Positions 1 through 5,055 of a stretch of 5,127 nucleotides of DNA are shown one piece after another; position 1 is the stretch's first letter; every line of letters begins with the position of its first letter. The notes below the pieces were generated by a model. The model was not told the origin of the DNA, did not search any database, and was given only the letters and a program-made list of their open reading frames with translations. The position numbers were made by a program, and so were the translations under genes. The DNA comes from UBA4416 sp044357775 (lineage in GTDB: Bacteria; Bacteroidota; Bacteroidia; B-17B0; Aurantibacillaceae), in contig JBIKOX010000205.1 of assembly GCA_044357775.1 (NCBI GenBank), positions 1-5,127 of the forward strand, in the 5' to 3' direction.

Positions 1-451
1 ATAAAATAAGGCGCACGTAAACCGATGCAAAGTAACTCATTAAAATTCTTCCAAGTGGCCAGTTACTCACTTTACCTCCTTTACAATATCGCGAACCTAC
101 AGCAACATCAGCACCATTTTCGCAAGCTTCTAAAAGTCTTACTAAATCTTTCGGATTGTGACTAAAATCGCAATCCATTTCAAAAATATAATCGTAGTTG
201 CGCGCTAAAGCCCATTTAAAGCCATGAATATAGGCAGTACCTAAACCTAATTTCCCTTTTCGTTCTTCAATATGTAGTTTGCCAAAAAACTCTTGTTGTA
301 ATTCTTTTATTTTGGTAGCGGTGCCATCTGGTGAGCCATCGTCAACAATAAGCAATTCAAATTCACGCGGCAAATCAAAAACCGTTCGAATCATTTTTTC
401 GATATTTTCAATTTCGTTATAGGTTGGTATAATGACTAAATTGCTGCTCAT
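1..451 (-). CDS. Polyprenol-phosphate mannosyltransferase, GT2 family, DPM1-like (partial, 3' end beyond window)
   Basis: The first 150 codons are present; the gene continues past position 1, and the family is usually about 240 residues. It starts at ATG 451-449. Seen in the translation: PTYNE at residues 9-13, the nucleotide-sugar site VDDGSPDGT at 36-44, GLGTAYIHGFK at 69-79, the DxD-type metal motif in EMDCDFSHNP at 91-100, and GSRYCKGG at 119-126. This set is diagnostic of the dolichyl- or polyprenyl-phosphate mannose synthase group of GT-A enzymes. These transfer a sugar from a nucleotide donor (normally GDP-mannose) to a lipid phosphate at the inner face of the cytoplasmic membrane. Most homologues I recall have Ala rather than Cys94 between the two Asp residues. 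The gene is divergent from the operon at 602. The exact sugar and acceptor cannot be read from sequence; membership of the family is secure. Confidence 0.9.
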   Translation of the reverse strand, partial: MSSNLVIIPTYNEIENIEKMIRTVFDLPREFELLIVDDGSPDGTATKIKELQQEFFGKLHIEERKGKLGLGTAYIHGFKWALARNYDYIFEMDCDFSHNPKDLVRLLEACENGADVAVGSRYCKGGKVSNWPLGRILMSYFASVYVRLIL

Positions 452-601
452 AAATTATTTGCTAATATACAATTTTGTTAGATTAATTGATGTATCATTT
501 TTTAATATACAATTTCAGTACTGTGTTAAAATTGGTTAACTATTTATTATTTTTGTTTTAGCTGTATAAGTTTTTTTAATAAAATTGATGTAGTTTTGAG
601 A
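452..601. promoter_or_regulatory. Divergent intergenic promoter region
   Basis: This strongly AT-rich stretch of 150 bases separates two divergent genes and must drive both. It contains no credible reading frame, RNA gene or long palindrome. The only promoter-like elements I can point to are TAnnTTTG matches on the + strand at 548-555 and 591-598. I see no convincing -7 box for the minus-strand glycosyltransferase gene. Confidence 0.6.
548..555 (+). promoter_or_regulatory. Candidate -7 box (TATTTTTG) for the RlpA-like/pyrC operon
   Basis: The octamer matches the Bacteroidota -7 consensus TAnnTTTG and would leave a leader of about 40 nt before the ATG at 602. The nearest upstream TTG (532-534) is only 13 nt away, shorter than the usual -33 spacing, so the match is weak. 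A second match, TAGTTTTG at 591-598, lies only 3 nt before the ATG and would start transcripts inside the gene. Confidence 0.25.
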
Positions 602-982
602 ATGAAAGTTTTTTGGTTTATCATGGTTTTGTGCGGCAATGTAAATAACTTATTTTGTCAAGATACTTTAGCTTCGGCTAAATTAACAAATGGTACTGCC
701 AGTTTTTACGCTCAAAAGTTTAATGGAAGAAAAACGAGTTCTGGCGAAAGATTTTCGAATGATAGTTTAACTGCCGCTCATAAAAAGCTTAAATTTGGTA
801 CCTATGTTATGGTGAGGAATTTGAAAAATGATTCAACCATTATAGTAAAAATTAATGATAGACTTCCTCAGCAATCTAAGCGCACCATTGACTTAACTGT
901 GAAAGCAGCGAAGCAATTAAATTTTATAAAATCGGGTTTAACTAAAGTAGAAGTAACAGTTTTAGATTCAGTAAAAAAATAG
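602..982 (+). CDS. RlpA-like double-psi beta-barrel protein, exported
   Basis: A 126-residue protein read from ATG 602. A TTG at 596 in the same frame would add only two residues and overlaps a promoter-like octamer. Residues 1-20 form a hydrophobic signal peptide ending NLFCQ; the Cys is not in a good lipobox, so secretion to the periplasm is more likely than lipidation. Residues 31-121 are one RlpA/DPBB domain: GTASFYA (31-37), GRKTSSGE (42-49), LTAAH (56-60), FGT (65-67), INDR (84-87) and IDLT (96-99). Glu49, His60 and Asp86 sit where the catalytic residues of RlpA lytic transglycosylase lie, so cleavage of glycan strands lacking stem peptides is possible. There is no C-terminal SPOR domain, so septal targeting as in E. 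coli or Pseudomonas RlpA is not supported. The gene ends 2 nt before pyrC, indicating co-transcription. Family assignment is firm; enzymatic activity is inferred. Confidence 0.85.
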   Translation: MKVFWFIMVLCGNVNNLFCQDTLASAKLTNGTASFYAQKFNGRKTSSGERFSNDSLTAAHKKLKFGTYVMVRNLKNDSTIIVKINDRLPQQSKRTIDLTVKAAKQLNFIKSGLTKVEVTVLDSVKK

Positions 983-984
983 CT

Positions 985-2322
985 ATGCAAAAAACAATAA
1001 TAAAAAATGCCACCATTGTAAATGAAGATGAACAATTTATTTCTGACCTTTTAATTGAAGGAAATTTTATTGCTGAAATAGGAAGAGATATTACAGATAG
1101 CTCAGCTAAAGTTATTGATGCAACGGGGCTTATTTTAATACCAGGAGCTATTGATGATCAGGTACATTTTAGAGAGCCTGGATTAACTCATAAGGGCGAA
1201 ATTTATACAGAAGCTAAAGCTGCTGTAGCTGGTGGAATTACGTCATATATGGAAATGCCAAATACAATTCCGCAGGCCGTTACTATAGGTGAATTAGAAA
1301 AAAAGTATGAAAGAGCTAAAGTATGTTCATTGGCTAACTATTCTTTTTTTATGGGCGGCACTAATACTAACTTGGAGGAAACTTTAAAAGTGGATTATAA
1401 AAATGTGTGCGGTCTAAAAATATTTATGGGTTCGAGCACAGGCGATATGTTAGTTGATAATGAAAAAACATTGGAAGGATTTTTCTCAAAATCAAATGCG
1501 TTGATTGCTACGCACTGCGAATTTGATCCCATGGTTAAAGAAAACCAAAAGCGAATTATTTCGGAGTATGGAGAAGATTTGCCAGCTTATTTTCATCCAA
1601 TTATTCGCAATGAAGAAGCTTGTTTTAAATCTTCATCTTTTGCAGTGGAGTTGGCAAAATCCTATAACACCCGCTTGCATATCTTGCATATTAGCACTGC
1701 TAAAGAGCTATCGTTGTTTAGTAACAAAATTCCATTAAAACAAAAGCGCATTACGGCTGAAGCTTGTATTCATCACTTATGGTTTAATGATGATGACTAT
1801 AAAACTAAAGGGAATTTTATTAAGTGGAATCCATCAGTTAAAACAGAATACGATAGAGCTCATATTTTTGAAGCGGTTTTAGATGGAAGAATTGATGTTA
1901 TTGCTACCGATCATGCCCCTCATACTTTGCAAGAAAAGCAGTTGCCGTATTTACAAGCACCAAGTGGTGGACCGTTAGTTCAGCATGCAGTAATTGCGAT
2001 GCTTGAATTTTATAAGCAGAAAAAAATTACATTAGAAAAAATTGTTCGTATGATGTCGCATAACGTGGCAGATATTTTTAAAATTGAAAAGCGTGGTTAT
2101 ATACGCGAAGGTTATTTTGCTGATTTAGTTTTGGTGGATTTACATACTCCAACAGAAGTTACAAAATCATCCTTACTTTATAAATGTGGTTGGAGTCCTT
2201 TTGAAGGAACAACATTTTCAGCAGGCATTAAAAAAACATTTGTTAGCGGACATTTAGTTTACGATAATGGAAATTTTGATGAAAGCAAATCAGGGGAGAG
2301 GTTAAGTTTTAAAAGAGATTAA
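985..2322 (+). CDS. pyrC: Dihydroorotase (EC 3.5.2.3), Bacteroidota type
   Basis: A 445-residue amidohydrolase that interconverts N-carbamoyl-L-aspartate and dihydroorotate, the third step of pyrimidine synthesis, in the cytoplasm. The (beta/alpha)8 metal-site motifs appear in order: DDQVHFREPG at 57-66, MEMPNT at 89-94, the lysine expected to be carboxylated (Lys145) in GLKIFMGSSTG, His177 in ATHCE, His235 in LHILHIST, and the catalytic Asp309 in ATDHAPH. ASGGPLVQH and a C-terminal GWSPFEGTTF substrate-side motif follow. The first ligand of the usual HxH pair is Gln59 (QxH). I recall this from other Bacteroidota dihydroorotases, for example that of Porphyromonas, so it is probably a lineage trait and not damage. 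Length matches the family. The gene starts 2 nt after the RlpA-like gene and ends 6 nt before the next, so it lies mid-operon. Related hydantoinases are less likely given the motif set. Confidence 0.95.
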   Translation: MQKTIIKNATIVNEDEQFISDLLIEGNFIAEIGRDITDSSAKVIDATGLILIPGAIDDQVHFREPGLTHKGEIYTEAKAAVAGGITSYMEMPNTIPQAVTIGELEKKYERAKVCSLANYSFFMGGTNTNLEETLKVDYKNVCGLKIFMGSSTGDMLVDNEKTLEGFFSKSNALIATHCEFDPMVKENQKRIISEYGEDLPAYFHPIIRNEEACFKSSSFAVELAKSYNTRLHILHISTAKELSLFSNKIPLKQKRITAEACIHHLWFNDDDYKTKGNFIKWNPSVKTEYDRAHIFEAVLDGRIDVIATDHAPHTLQEKQLPYLQAPSGGPLVQHAVIAMLEFYKQKKITLEKIVRMMSHNVADIFKIEKRGYIREGYFADLVLVDLHTPTEVTKSSLLYKCGWSPFEGTTFSAGIKKTFVSGHLVYDNGNFDESKSGERLSFKRD

Positions 2323-2328
2323 TAATTT

Positions 2329-2739
2329 ATGGCAATGAAGTTAAAAGTCAATCATACATTTTTAGTGCAGTTATTATTTTTGTCGTTAGCAGGCATAACT
2401 GCTTGGCAAAAGATAAGTGGATTAGCCGTTCCTCAATGGTTTCAGCATAAATTTGAAAACTCCTTTATTGCCTCCGTACCATTTGGAATTACGATTTCTT
2501 TTTTAGTCATTACTTTTTTAGAATTATGTATTGCCTTATGCATGATGTATTCTATTGTTAAACAAGAATATAAATTACAAGCGGAAAAATTAATTTTTAA
2601 TTGGGGATTAGATTTAAGTTTGATACTTTTTTTGTTGTTATTTTTCGGTTCCTTTTTAGTGGGCGATTATGATAACGGAGCGCTTGATTTCCTTTATTTT
2701 ATTGGAACATTAGCAATCAGAAAAAAAATAATCAGTTAA
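2329..2739 (+). CDS. Small integral membrane protein, DoxX-like
   Basis: A 136-residue hydrophobic protein. Membrane segments appear at about residues 11-30, 52-76 and 93-112, with a weaker fourth at about 118-130. A short basic C-terminus (RKK) follows. The sequence WQKISGL...PQWFQHKFENSF after the first helix, and a Glu in the second helix (FLELCIAL), resemble small four-helix DoxX-family proteins, but no residue pattern is decisive. ATG 2329 follows the dihydroorotase stop by 6 nt; ATG 2335 (third residue) is an equally possible start. It is the last gene of the operon, and its stop codon lies inside a 15-nt direct repeat that recurs at the end of ftsY. No function can be assigned; a link to pyrimidine synthesis is not implied by the position alone. 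Confidence 0.7.
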   Translation: MAMKLKVNHTFLVQLLFLSLAGITAWQKISGLAVPQWFQHKFENSFIASVPFGITISFLVITFLELCIALCMMYSIVKQEYKLQAEKLIFNWGLDLSLILFLLLFFGSFLVGDYDNGALDFLYFIGTLAIRKKIIS

Positions 2740-2748
2740 GTTTAATTA
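2734..2748. repeat. Left copy of a 15-nt direct repeat bracketing the convergent gap
   Basis: AGTTAAGTTTAATTA overlaps the stop codon (TAA 2737-2739) of the DoxX-like gene. An identical copy is at 3044-3058. Taking out one copy plus the DNA between would bring the two convergent stop codons to within 2 nt of each other. Confidence 0.75.
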
Positions 2749-2901
2749 GCATTCACTGAAAGTATTAAAACCCTAATAAATTATATTAATTAAAAGTGTC
2801 TATTTTTTTATCTCCAAGTGTTTTGTAGAAAAAATATCAAAAAGCTAATATCATTTAATAGCAAATTTATGTTACGTTGGTAATAGTGCGGTTGCATTTG
2901 G

Positions 2902-2980
2902 CGAAAGAGTGTGAACTACGATTTTTTAGGTGGTGCTGCGCAGGCTTTTTGAGAGATAAAAAATAGGTGTTGGTCTTTCG
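2902..2980. repeat. Large imperfect palindrome (hairpin with internal loops)
   Basis: Three aligned stems nest: CGAAAGA (2902-2908) with TCTTTCG (2974-2980), AAC (2914-2916) with GTT (2969-2971), and ATTTTTTA (2921-2928) with TAAAAAAT (2957-2964). The 28-nt apical region contains the palindrome CTGCGCAG (2936-2943). This is more order than chance usually gives and suggests a structured RNA or a non-autonomous palindromic element; which one is unknown. Confidence 0.5.
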
Positions 2981-2993
2981 TCTTGGGTTTTTG

Positions 2994-3019
2994 TTTCTTT
3001 TTTGCCAAGCAAAAAGAAA
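2994..3019. repeat. Hairpin between convergent genes
   Basis: TTTCTTTTTTGC (2994-3005) pairs with GCAAAAAGAAA (3009-3019), with one bulged T and the loop CAA. Its position between convergent genes fits a bidirectional terminator, but A-rich sequence follows it on the + strand and no U-run follows it on the minus strand, so that role is uncertain. It could equally be the end structure of the putative inserted element. Confidence 0.45.
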
Positions 3020-3043
3020 ATAAAAAATAAAATTGAGCTTTTG

Positions 3044-3058
3044 AGTTAAGTTTAATTA
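3044..3058. repeat. Right copy of the 15-nt direct repeat
   Basis: AGTTAAGTTTAATTA is identical to 2734-2748. It covers the stop codon of ftsY (TTA at 3052-3054, read as TAA on the minus strand). Confidence 0.75.
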
Positions 3059-4032
3059 TTACTAAATAAACTATCTACAAATTCGTTACGATTAAAAACT
3101 TGTAGGTCTTCCATTTTTTCACCAACACCAATGTATTTAACAGGAATTTTAAATTCGTCTGAAATACCAATAACAACGCCACCCTTAGCAGTGCCATCTA
3201 ATTTTGTAAGTGCTAATGCAGTTACATCTGTAGCAGCTGTAAATTGTTTACATTGCTCAATAGCATTTTGCCCTGTGCTGGCATCAAGCACAAGTAAAAC
3301 ATCGTGTGGCGCGGTAGGAATAACTTTTTTCATCACGTTTTTAATTTTTGTTAACTCGTTCATCAAGTTAATTTTATTATGTAAACGTCCTGCTGTATCA
3401 ATAATTACTACATCAGCTCCTTTTGCTTTAGCGCTGCTTAACGTATCAAAGGCAACGCTTGCGGGGTCGGCATTCATTCCTTGGCTTACAATATCAACAC
3501 CCACGCGCTGACTCCAAATGGTTAATTGTTCTACCGCTGCTGCTCTAAACGTATCTGCTGCACCCAAAACCACGCTATAACCCGCAGTTTTAAATTGATG
3601 TGCTAGCTTACCAATTGTAGTTGTTTTACCAACGCCATTTACGCCAACAACCATAATTACGTAAGGCGTTTTTTCGCCAGTTGCAGATAATGGTAATTTT
3701 GGTATTTCAAATGAAGTGGCGTCGGTTGAATTGTTTTCGGTAAGTAAGGCAGCAACCTCTTCTTTTAACACATTATTTAATTCGTTGGTGCCAACGTATT
3801 TGTTTGAAGCAACTCGTGCTTCAATACGTTTTATAATTTTTAAGGTAGTATTTACACCAACGTCTCCAGTAATTAGCACTTCTTCTAAGTTATCTAATAC
3901 TTCTGCATCAACCGTTGATTTGCCTGCAATAGCTTTAGCTAGTTTACCAAAAAAACTTTCTTTAGTTTTAGCCAAACCTTCGTTTAAGGTTTCTTTCTCT
4001 TTTTTCCCAAATAATTTATCAAAAAATCCCAT
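3052..4032 (-). CDS. ftsY: Signal recognition particle receptor FtsY
   Basis: A 326-residue SRP-family GTPase that docks ribosome-SRP complexes at the cytoplasmic membrane so that membrane proteins are inserted co-translationally. The N-terminal MGFFDKLFGKKEKE is the amphipathic, basic membrane-binding helix. The helical N domain covers about 15-100. A short variable linker (100-120) replaces the long acidic A domain of E. coli FtsY, as is usual in this phylum. The G domain has GVNGVGKT (130-137, P-loop), DTFRAAA (160-166, insertion-box region), DTAGR (212-216), TKLDGTAKGG (276-285, guanine recognition) and GVGEKMEDL (302-310). All GTPase motifs are intact. ATG 4032 gives the canonical N-terminus. 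The gene is convergent with the DoxX-like gene and ends inside the 15-nt repeat. Ribosomal protein genes that I recall just upstream of ftsY in other Bacteroidota are absent here. Confidence 0.97.
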   Translation of the reverse strand: MGFFDKLFGKKEKETLNEGLAKTKESFFGKLAKAIAGKSTVDAEVLDNLEEVLITGDVGVNTTLKIIKRIEARVASNKYVGTNELNNVLKEEVAALLTENNSTDATSFEIPKLPLSATGEKTPYVIMVVGVNGVGKTTTIGKLAHQFKTAGYSVVLGAADTFRAAAVEQLTIWSQRVGVDIVSQGMNADPASVAFDTLSSAKAKGADVVIIDTAGRLHNKINLMNELTKIKNVMKKVIPTAPHDVLLVLDASTGQNAIEQCKQFTAATDVTALALTKLDGTAKGGVVIGISDEFKIPVKYIGVGEKMEDLQVFNRNEFVDSLFSNN

Positions 4033-4049
4033 TGCTGTCTTACAAGTTG

Positions 4050-4077
4050 CAAATGTATCAAATTATTGTGGAACAAA
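4050..4077 (-). promoter_or_regulatory. Candidate Bacteroidota-type promoter for ftsY
   Basis: Read on the minus strand, TTTG (4077-4074) is followed after 16 nt by TACATTTG (4057-4050), a full match to the -7 consensus TAnnTTTG. The spacing is slightly below the usual 17-23 nt. Transcription would begin about 10 nt before the ATG at 4032. This is the best promoter match in the window. The DNA between here and 4147 shows no gene or repeat. Confidence 0.5.
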
Positions 4078-4147
4078 AAGTGTGTGGATACGTATTTGCA
4101 AAGTAAAGGCAAATACTACTTCGATTGGGCACTATGTGAAGGTTTAG

Positions 4148-4168
4148 ATGCTGAATCAAGTTCAGCAT
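4148..4168. repeat. Short perfect palindrome, separate repeat family
   Basis: ATGCTGAA (4148-4155) pairs perfectly with TTCAGCAT (4161-4168) around the loop TCAAG, followed by GAC. I recall very similar dispersed palindromes of the form TGCTGAA-n5-TTCAGCATGAC in many bacterial genomes. It differs in sequence from the 62-nt hairpins that begin 13 nt downstream, so two palindrome families lie side by side. Only one copy is in the window. Confidence 0.7.
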
Positions 4169-4180
4169 GACTTAGTAGTT

Positions 4181-4229
4181 GTCAGTTCGAGCGCAGTCGA
4201 GAACAATAAGCGCGAACACATATCGTTAA
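4181..4229. repeat. Half hairpin (left arm only)
   Basis: GTCAGT plus the left arm TCGAGCGCAGTCGAG (4187-4201) and the normal 20-nt loop sequence are present. At the point where the right arm should begin, the sequence switches to ATCGTTAA, the variant box that normally follows a linker. The unit has therefore lost its right arm and linker by a precise replacement at CAT(C/A)TCG. Confidence 0.8.
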
Positions 4230-4231
4230 GT

Positions 4232-4293
4232 GTAAGTTCGAGCGCAGTCGAGAACAATAAGCGTGAACACATCTCGACTGCGCTCGATGTGAC
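4232..4293. repeat. Full hairpin unit H1
   Basis: Left arm TCGAGCGCAGTCGAG (4238-4252) is a perfect 15-nt inverted match to CTCGACTGCGCTCGA (4273-4287), with a 20-nt loop. The outer GTAAGT and TGTGAC would extend the stem, but A replaces C at 4234, weakening the outer 4-bp stem in this copy. Confidence 0.85.
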
Positions 4294-4330
4294 AATCGAT
4301 AACTGTTGGTTCGAATACATCTCGTTAAGT

Positions 4331-4392
4331 GTCAGTTCGAGCGCAATCGAGAACAATAAGCGTGAACGCATCTCGACTGCGCTCGATGTGAC
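4331..4392. repeat. Full hairpin unit H2
   Basis: Left arm TCGAGCGCAATCGAG (4337-4351) has one G-to-A change, giving one mismatch against the right arm (4372-4386). The outer GTCA/TGAC stem is intact, separated from the main stem by a 2x2 mismatch (GT opposite TG). Confidence 0.85.
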
Positions 4393-4432
4393 AATCTAAA
4401 ACCTATTTCAGTTCGAGCACATCTTGTTAAGT

Positions 4433-4494
4433 GTCAGTTCGAGCGCAGTCGAGAACAATATGCGCGAACGCATCTCGACTGCGCTCGATGTGAC
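4433..4494. repeat. Full hairpin unit H3
   Basis: Both 15-nt arms (4439-4453 and 4474-4488) and the outer GTCA/TGAC are perfect. In the loop, an A-to-T change makes ATGCG-CGAA-CGCAT, a 5-bp inner stem with a four-base loop; other copies have only 3 bp or less here. It is the last unit before the nuclease gene; the expected AATC linker is replaced by TTTTAAAAGG. Confidence 0.85.
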
Positions 4495-4536
4495 TTTTAA
4501 AAGGTGTCTAGGCGCTTAATGTACAAGTTTATAGGA

Positions 4537-4556
4537 TAGCCTAATGAGAAGGCCTA
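4537..4556 (-). terminator. Weak hairpin downstream of the GIY-YIG gene
   Basis: TAGCCT (4537-4542) pairs with AGGCCTA (4550-4556) with one bulged C, just past the stop codon of the nuclease gene. No U-run follows on the minus strand, so this is at best a weak terminator. The rest of the stretch from 4495 to 4559 has no recognisable feature. Confidence 0.2.
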
Positions 4557-4559
4557 AAA

Positions 4560-4922
4560 CTATGTTTTATCTTCCAGCTTTTGCCAAATCTCCGTTTGCC
4601 TGCGTAATTCATTTAAATGACTAGTAACATTTTTGCAAGCGGCCAATTCACTTAACTTTTTCCAGTTATCTGCAATCAAAGCTTCTTTCTTAGCCCTGCT
4701 CCATTTTTTTATTCTAGCCTCCCATTCTAATGCTAAGCTAAAATCAGTGAACAATTCACAATAAACTAATTCTATTGGTCGCCGACTATAAGTGTACGAT
4801 TCTTTATTTATACCTAAAAGATGTTGTTTAAATCTTCGTTCAGGATTATTGGTAATTCCAGTATAAAAAGAATTATCAGAGCAATGTAAAATATAAACAT
4901 AGAGAAACTTAACTGTCTTCAT
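4560..4922 (-). CDS. Single-domain GIY-YIG endonuclease (YhbQ/UPF0213-like)
   Basis: A 120-residue protein from ATG 4922; an in-frame stop 9 nt upstream fixes the start region. The GIY-YIG nuclease fold covers about residues 7-90: YVYIL (8-12) and YTG (20-22) are the signature pair, with Tyr10 and Tyr20. ERRFKQH (28-34) supplies the catalytic Arg region, YTYSRRPIELVY (43-54) is typical of this subfamily, and Glu68 in ALEWEARIKKWSR is the expected single metal ligand. All expected catalytic residues are present, so it is probably active. The tail after residue 97 (NVTSHLNELRRQTEIWQK...) is polar, probably helical, and has no partner domain such as UvrC or an intron-type DNA-binding module. Relatives are small proteins of mostly unknown role that cut or nick DNA in vitro in some cases. 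The gene stands alone, with hairpin repeats 65 nt downstream and about 36 nt upstream. Action on those repeats is inferred from position only. Confidence 0.9.
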   Translation of the reverse strand: MKTVKFLYVYILHCSDNSFYTGITNNPERRFKQHLLGINKESYTYSRRPIELVYCELFTDFSLALEWEARIKKWSRAKKEALIADNWKKLSELAACKNVTSHLNELRRQTEIWQKLEDKT

Positions 4923-4926
4923 TTTA

Positions 4927-4934
4927 CAAATCTA
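4927..4934 (-). promoter_or_regulatory. Candidate -7 box (TAGATTTG) for the GIY-YIG gene
   Basis: The minus-strand octamer matches TAnnTTTG but lies only 4 nt before the ATG, so the mRNA would be leaderless or nearly so. The nearest upstream TTTG is 13 nt away, which is too close for a standard -33 element. The match may be chance in AT-rich DNA. Confidence 0.2.
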
Positions 4935-4958
4935 ATAAATTTTAGTGCAAAGAAGTTG

Positions 4959-4992
4959 GTCAGTTTTGCATCTCGACTGCGCTCGATGTGAC
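4959..4992. repeat. Hairpin remnant with the left arm deleted
   Basis: GTCAGTT (4959-4965) runs almost directly into GCAT and the complete right arm CTCGACTGCGCTCGA (4972-4986) plus TGTGAC. The left arm and nearly all of the loop are missing, as expected from an internal deletion of a full unit. This remnant is the repeat edge nearest the start of the GIY-YIG gene. Confidence 0.75.
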
Positions 4993-5055
4993 AACCGATA
5001 ACTGTTGGTTCGAGTGCATCTCGTTAAGTGTCGGTGCGAATACATCTCGTTAAGT

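Larger units (their letters stand above)
2740..3051. other. Gene-free gap between convergent genes, possible inserted element
   Basis: This 312-nt stretch holds no credible reading frame on either strand. The left part (2749-2880) is plain AT-rich sequence. The right part (2881-3020) is less AT-rich and contains two secondary-structure elements, described separately. The whole gap is bracketed by an exact 15-nt direct repeat. There are no clear terminal inverted repeats; the nearest candidates are CAAAAAGCTAAT at 2838-2849 and its imperfect complement ATTGAGCTTTTG at 3032-3043. I saw no transposase remnant. Transcripts of both neighbours must end here, but neither hairpin is followed by a clean U-run. 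Confidence 0.6.
4181..4494. repeat. Palindromic repeat array 1 (one half unit plus three full hairpins)
   Basis: The array reads: half hairpin (4181-4229), hairpin H1 (4232-4293), linker with box, H2 (4331-4392), linker with box, H3 (4433-4494). H1-H2 and H2-H3 start distances are 99 and 102 nt; the half unit adds 51. The linkers are related to each other (AATCGATAACTG... and AATCTAAAACCT...) and both end in a CATCTCGTTAAGTGTC box (4318-4333; CATCTTGTTAAGTGTC at 4420-4435), which also closes the half unit in the variant form CATATCGTTAAGTGTA. Unlike CRISPR spacers, the linkers are therefore repeated too. The hairpins are about 56% GC, well above the AT-rich genes around them. The right arm is identical in every copy. 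Confidence 0.9.

Noticed and set aside
602..982. RlpA-like protein as a lipoprotein
   Set aside because: The Cys near the end of the signal peptide is preceded by Asn-Leu-Phe, a poor lipobox lacking a small residue at -1.
1505..1738. Second reading frame inside the dihydroorotase gene
   Set aside because: It overlaps conserved metal-site motifs of pyrC in another frame and has no recognisable features.
2994..3019. Canonical rho-independent terminator
   Set aside because: The hairpin is AT-rich and no U-run follows it on either strand, so it is listed only as a hairpin.
3131..3511. Reading frame on the + strand inside ftsY, and another at 3716-4147
   Set aside because: Both are antisense shadows of a strongly conserved GTPase gene and have low-complexity, non-family translations.
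4148..4399. Reading frame on the + strand through the array
   Set aside because: It consists entirely of translated repeat sequence (SSSAVENNKRE recurring), begins inside a palindrome and has no start-site signals. The minus-strand frame at 4162-4371 is rejected for the same reason.
4318..4435. Integron attC sites suggested by GTTAAGT in the boxes
   Set aside because: The complementary RYYYAAC core at a suitable distance is not evident, there are no cassette genes between boxes and no integrase in the window. The similarity is kept only as a side note.
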